A stretch of DNA of 7,812 nucleotides from Pseudomonadota bacterium (GTDB lineage Bacteria > Desulfobacterota > Desulfovibrionia > Desulfovibrionales > Desulfovibrionaceae), in assembly GCA_023438245.1 (NCBI GenBank), contig JAEXRD010000031.1, positions 1-7,812 of the forward strand. The letters run 5' to 3'. The translations under genes and the position numbers were made by a program. Shown here in pieces: positions 5,027 through 7,812 of this stretch. The notes beneath the pieces were generated by a model, which worked only from the letters and a program-made list of their open reading frames with translations, did not search any database and was not told where the DNA came from. Within the stretch, counting starts at the first letter, position 1. The number at the start of each line of letters is the position of its first letter.

Positions 5027-5581
5027 ATGTCCACGGAGTTCCACCTGACCCTCTCCGACGGCGAGAAGCGCGCCCTGAAGGACCTGGTGCGCCTGTCCAT
5101 CGCCAGCGCCCTTGCGGGGCGCGAGACCCCGATTCCCGAGGCCCCCACGGAACTCTTGACCCGCGAACTGGGAGCCTTCGTCACCCTGACGCTGGCGGGC
5201 CAGCTGCGCGGCTGCATTGGCAACGTGCTGGGCAGCGGGCCGCTGTGGCGCACGGTATGGAGCATGGCCCGGGCCGCGGCCTTCGAGGACCCGCGCTTTC
5301 CGCCCCTGACCCTGCGCGAGTTCGAGGCCGTTCACGTGGAGATCTCCATCCTGGGGCCGGTGGAGCCATGTCCCGATCCGGAACGAATTATCGTCGGCCG
5401 CCATGGCCTGATCGTGAGCCGGGGTGGGCGCCAGGGGCTCCTGCTGCCCCAGGTGCCTGTGGAGTGGGGCTGGAACCGGGAGCAATTTATATCGCAAACA
5501 TGCAGGAAGGCAGGGCTTCCTGAGAGCGCCTGGCAGCATCCGGAAACGCGGATTTTCTGGTTCGAAGCCGAGGTGTTCTAG
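5027..5581 (+). CDS. amrA: AMMECR1-domain protein (AmmeMemoRadiSam system protein A type)
   Basis: 184 residues, about the length of bacterial single-domain AMMECR1 proteins. The hallmark LRGCIGN is at 60-66 and is preceded by AFVTLTLAGQ. Other family-typical stretches are AAFEDPRFPPLTLREF (84-99), VHVEISILGPVEP (102-114), GRHGLIVSRGGRQGLLLPQV (124-143) and WNREQFISQTCRKAGLP (149-165). No signal peptide or membrane segment is seen, so it should be cytoplasmic. In many genomes the domain occurs with a Memo-family protein and a radical SAM enzyme. Neither lies in this window, so the partners are elsewhere or absent. The biochemical role of the family is not established. The start is secure: AAGGAGG lies five bases before the ATG. 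It follows purN by 55 bp on the same strand and may be cotranscribed, although two hairpins lie at the junction. Confidence 0.9.
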   Translation: MSTEFHLTLSDGEKRALKDLVRLSIASALAGRETPIPEAPTELLTRELGAFVTLTLAGQLRGCIGNVLGSGPLWRTVWSMARAAAFEDPRFPPLTLREFEAVHVEISILGPVEPCPDPERIIVGRHGLIVSRGGRQGLLLPQVPVEWGWNREQFISQTCRKAGLPESAWQHPETRIFWFEAEVF

Positions 5582-5589
5582 AGAAAATA

Positions 5590-5603
5590 TTCACATGTGT
5601 GAA
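5590..5603. promoter_or_regulatory. Inverted repeat, candidate operator upstream of the chemoreceptor gene
   Basis: TTCACA and TGTGAA flank a 2-bp spacer TG, eight bases after the AMMECR1-gene stop and 18 bp before the -35 hexamer. A second overlapping imperfect pair exists: TGTGAA (5598-5603), 3-nt spacer, TTCGCA (5607-5612). The half-sites recall CRP/FNR and Rex operators, but neither spacing fits their consensus, so the binding protein is unknown. The AT-rich surroundings stand out from the rest of the window. Confidence 0.45.
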
Positions 5604-5621
5604 CAATTCGCATAGATGGTT

Positions 5622-5650
5622 TTGACACAAACGCCAGGATCATGTAACCT
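5622..5650 (+). promoter_or_regulatory. Sigma70-type promoter for the chemoreceptor gene
   Basis: A perfect TTGACA (5622-5627) is followed after 17 nt by TAACCT (5645-5650), a weaker -10 with 3 of 6 matches. Transcription would start near 5657, about 77 nt before the ATG at 5734. I could not fit a flagellar sigma28 or sigma54 promoter in this gap. Confidence 0.5.
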
Positions 5651-5733
5651 CCTCGACAAAACTACGCCGCACATCGTCGGTCTGGCGCCCGCAATCGCGC
5701 CGGAGTGTGTGGCGTTCCCCCCCTGGAGGCTTC

Positions 5734-7746
5734 ATGACCGGTCTGAGCATCAAAAAAATCCTGTTGCTGCTTGCGATTACTGCGGTGGCGGGGTTCCTTT
5801 CCACCATAGCCCTGTTCACCTACAGCTCGCGTAGCGTCAGCGGCACCTTCGAGCACATCCTGCACGTGGAGGAGGCGCTGCAAAGCCGCCTTCAGGAGAT
5901 GTACGCCGAGGGGCTGCAGACCGAGCAGGCCACGCGCAACGTGGTGCTCAATCCCACGGACAAGAAGGCCCGCGAGAACTACGAAAAGGCCAACGAGAAG
6001 TTCAAGAAGGCCCTGGCCAGCGCCACGGCCCTGGCCACCGGAGACATGCAGGCGGAGCTGAAGAAGCTGCCCCAGCTCTGGGACGAGGGCTACGCCCTCA
6101 AGGTCGAGATCATGAACCTGGCGGGCGAGGGCAAGGCCGACCGCGCCGTGGAGCTGCTGAACACCAAGGAAACCAAGCAGTGGCGCGTCATCAAGGAGAC
6201 CGTCCAGAAGCAGCTGGACATCCAGGGCAAGAAGAGCGAGGCCGCCTACCAGGACTACAAGAACCAGGAGGCCCGCACCTTCTGGACCGTGCTGGTGGTG
6301 GGCGCGGTGATGCTGCTGCTCATGGCCGCCGGGCTCTTCTTCGGCGCGCGGTTCATCCTGGGGCCGCTGGCGCGCATCCGCGACTTCGCCCGCTGCCAGG
6401 CCAAGGGCGATTTCGCCACCTGCCTCGAAGGCAAGTTCGACGGCGAGCTGGCCGAGGTCGGCGGGGCCATCAAGGACATGAGCGCCAAGGTGCAGGACGC
6501 CCTGGGCTTCACCCAGGGGGTGCTGGGCGGCATCGTCACCCCGTACGTGGTGGTGGATGAAAAGAGCACGCTCATCATGACCAACCAGACCCTCGTCGAC
6601 ATCCTGCAGCACGAGGGCAAGCCCGCGGACTTCTACGGCCAGAACGTGGCCCACTTCTTCTACGGCGACGCCAGCCGCCAGACCGTGCTGGGCCAGGCCA
6701 TGCAGGAGAACAAGAACATCATGCGCGAGGTGGACCTGGTGGGCCGCAAGGGCGGAAAGCGCCGCATCCAGATCGCCGCCTCGCCCCTGTACAATTCCAT
6801 CACCGGCAAGCTCATGGGCGCGCTGTGCCTGTACACCGACCTCACCGAGCTGCGCGAGAAGGAAGCCAAGATCCTGGCCCAGAACGAGACCGTGACCCAG
6901 GCCGCCAAGAGCGCGGAGGAGATCATGCAGGCCCTGGCCGATTGCGCCGACCGCCTGTCCCGGCTCATCAGCGAGGTGGAGGACGGCGCGGCCCAGCAGC
7001 GCGAGCGCGTGGCCCACACCTCCGCGGCCATGAGCGAGATGAGCGACTCCATCCGCTCCGCGGCGGAAAGCGCCTCCGGCGCGGCCAACGGGGCCGACAA
7101 CGCCGCCAGGAAGGCCGGCAGCGGCGAGGGCGTGGTGCGCCAGGTGCGCCAGTCCGTGGAGCTGGTGCAGGCCCAGGCCCTGTCGCTCAAGAACGAGATG
7201 GGCGGGCTGGGCAAGCAGGCCGAGGCCATCGGCCAGATCATGAACGTCATTTCCGACATCGCCGACCAGACCAACCTGCTGGCCCTCAACGCCGCCATCG
7301 AGGCGGCCCGGGCGGGGGATGCGGGGCGCGGCTTCGCGGTTGTGGCCGACGAGGTGCGCAAGCTGGCCGAGAAGACCATGACCGCCACCAAGGAGGTCGG
7401 CGACGCCATCGCCAACATCCAGAAGGGCACCCGGGCCAACGTGGAGCAGGTGGACGGCACCGTGCACACCATCGAGCAGACCGCCACCCTGGCCGGAACC
7501 TCGGGCGAGGCCCTGCGCGAGATCGTGGACCTGGTGAACCGCACCACCGACCAGGTGCGCACCATCGCCGCCGCCGTGGAGGAGCAGTCCGCCACCAGCA
7601 CCGAGATCAACGCCGCGGTGGAGTCCATCAACGACATCGCCCAGCGCACCTCGGTGGGCATGGACGAGGCCACCCGCAACGTCGAGGAGCTCAAGCGCCT
7701 GGCCGCCCAGCTCCGGGGCATCGTGGAGGGCATGGCCCAGAGCTAG
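5734..7746 (+). CDS. Methyl-accepting chemotaxis protein with PAS domain
   Basis: Transmembrane chemoreceptor expected to signal through CheW/CheA to the flagellar motor. From the ATG at 5734 it has 670 residues; GGAGG (5725-5729) lies four bases upstream. An in-frame GTG at 5707 is less likely. Domains: TM1 (8-29); a mostly helical periplasmic sensor of ~150 residues (30-181) resembling a four-helix-bundle type, with the conspicuous stretch EGLQTEQATRNVVLNP; TM2 (183-204); HAMP (about 205-256); a cytoplasmic PAS domain (about 262-373, from GIVTPYVVVDEKSTLIMTNQ to ALCLYTDLTELREKE); and the signalling coiled coil (about 395-660). The signalling tip contains DQTNLLALNAAIEAARAG (511-528) and FAVVADEVRKLAE (534-546). 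There is no C-terminal NWETF-type CheR tether and no CxxCH haem motif. The ligand cannot be told from sequence. It appears monocistronic; no other chemotaxis gene is in the window. Confidence 0.93.
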   Translation: MTGLSIKKILLLLAITAVAGFLSTIALFTYSSRSVSGTFEHILHVEEALQSRLQEMYAEGLQTEQATRNVVLNPTDKKARENYEKANEKFKKALASATALATGDMQAELKKLPQLWDEGYALKVEIMNLAGEGKADRAVELLNTKETKQWRVIKETVQKQLDIQGKKSEAAYQDYKNQEARTFWTVLVVGAVMLLLMAAGLFFGARFILGPLARIRDFARCQAKGDFATCLEGKFDGELAEVGGAIKDMSAKVQDALGFTQGVLGGIVTPYVVVDEKSTLIMTNQTLVDILQHEGKPADFYGQNVAHFFYGDASRQTVLGQAMQENKNIMREVDLVGRKGGKRRIQIAASPLYNSITGKLMGALCLYTDLTELREKEAKILAQNETVTQAAKSAEEIMQALADCADRLSRLISEVEDGAAQQRERVAHTSAAMSEMSDSIRSAAESASGAANGADNAARKAGSGEGVVRQVRQSVELVQAQALSLKNEMGGLGKQAEAIGQIMNVISDIADQTNLLALNAAIEAARAGDAGRGFAVVADEVRKLAEKTMTATKEVGDAIANIQKGTRANVEQVDGTVHTIEQTATLAGTSGEALREIVDLVNRTTDQVRTIAAAVEEQSATSTEINAAVESINDIAQRTSVGMDEATRNVEELKRLAAQLRGIVEGMAQS

Positions 7747-7772
7747 CGGGCGCTGAACGCCGAAAAGCACGA

Positions 7773-7812
7773 GGGGGCGGCCCCCCCCCGCCCGCCCCGG
7801 GGGCGCCCCCCC
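7773..7812. other. G/C homopolymer-rich low-complexity end
   Basis: Starting 26 bp after the chemoreceptor stop, the sequence consists almost entirely of G and C runs, including nine consecutive C (7781-7789) and seven C at the very end. GGGGG (7773-7777) can pair with CCCCC (7781-7785), and other foldings are possible. It may hold the gene's terminator hairpin, but no T-run is visible before the edge. Homopolymers like this often mark assembly ends, so single-base accuracy is doubtful. Confidence 0.5.

Noticed and set aside
5590..5612. Rex or CRP/FNR operator upstream of the chemoreceptor
   Set aside because: The half-sites are similar, but the order and spacing (2 or 3 bp) do not fit TTGTGAA-N4-TTCACAA or TGTGA-N6-TCACA, so I list it only as an unassigned inverted repeat.
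5689..5706. Possible sigma54 promoter before the chemoreceptor (TGGCGCCCGCAATCGC)
   Set aside because: The GG to GC spacing is 11 rather than 10 and the -12 element lacks the TTGC pattern.
5662..7770. 702-codon minus-strand open frame antisense to the chemoreceptor
   Set aside because: Its Leu/Gly/His/Val-rich composition is typical of the complement of a GC-rich helical gene. The plus-strand product is a complete, canonical MCP.

Overview
High-GC (roughly two thirds G+C by eye) bacterial chromosomal DNA. Gene content and protein style suggest a Desulfovibrionaceae-like sulfate reducer (Desulfobacterota): a four-cysteine 82-aa protein of a type seen in that group, an exported protein I cannot name, PurU and PurN near each other, an AMMECR1-type protein and a PAS-containing chemoreceptor. 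This placement is inference; no rRNA or diagnostic marker is present.

Layout. (1) Plus strand, 123-1283: dinB, the Y-family translesion DNA polymerase IV. (2) 1284-1639: a gene-free stretch between two convergent genes. It is almost filled by two ~150-bp palindromic elements in opposite orientation, with a degenerate partial third copy between them. (3) Minus strand, 4019 down to 1640: an apparent three-gene operon of an exported 386-aa protein, a four-cysteine 82-aa protein and purU (10-formyl-THF deformylase). The gaps are only 21-22 nt, and a good sigma70-type promoter lies at 4078-4106. (4) 4020-4260: a divergent promoter region with a 12-bp tandem repeat. (5) Plus strand, 4261-5581: purN (GAR transformylase) and an AMMECR1-domain gene. 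(6) 5582-5733: an AT-rich regulatory gap with an inverted repeat and a TTGACA promoter. It serves (7) a 670-aa methyl-accepting chemotaxis protein (5734-7746). (8) The last ~40 bp are low-complexity G/C runs at the window edge.

How the genes relate. PurU and PurN are homologous enzymes that use the same cofactor, 10-formyl-tetrahydrofolate. PurN spends the formyl group on purine synthesis, and PurU hydrolyses it to formate and THF. They sit in divergent transcription units around one shared control region. DinB, the AMMECR1 protein and the chemoreceptor have no evident functional link to them.

The most interesting feature is the repeat pair at 1284-1636. The two units have diverged in sequence, yet at least six base pairs change in a compensating way on both arms. 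A hairpin core stays fixed: GATAGTACT, two variable bases, TGCGGTACAG. This looks like an uncharacterised structured, REP/BIME-like or MITE-like repeat family.
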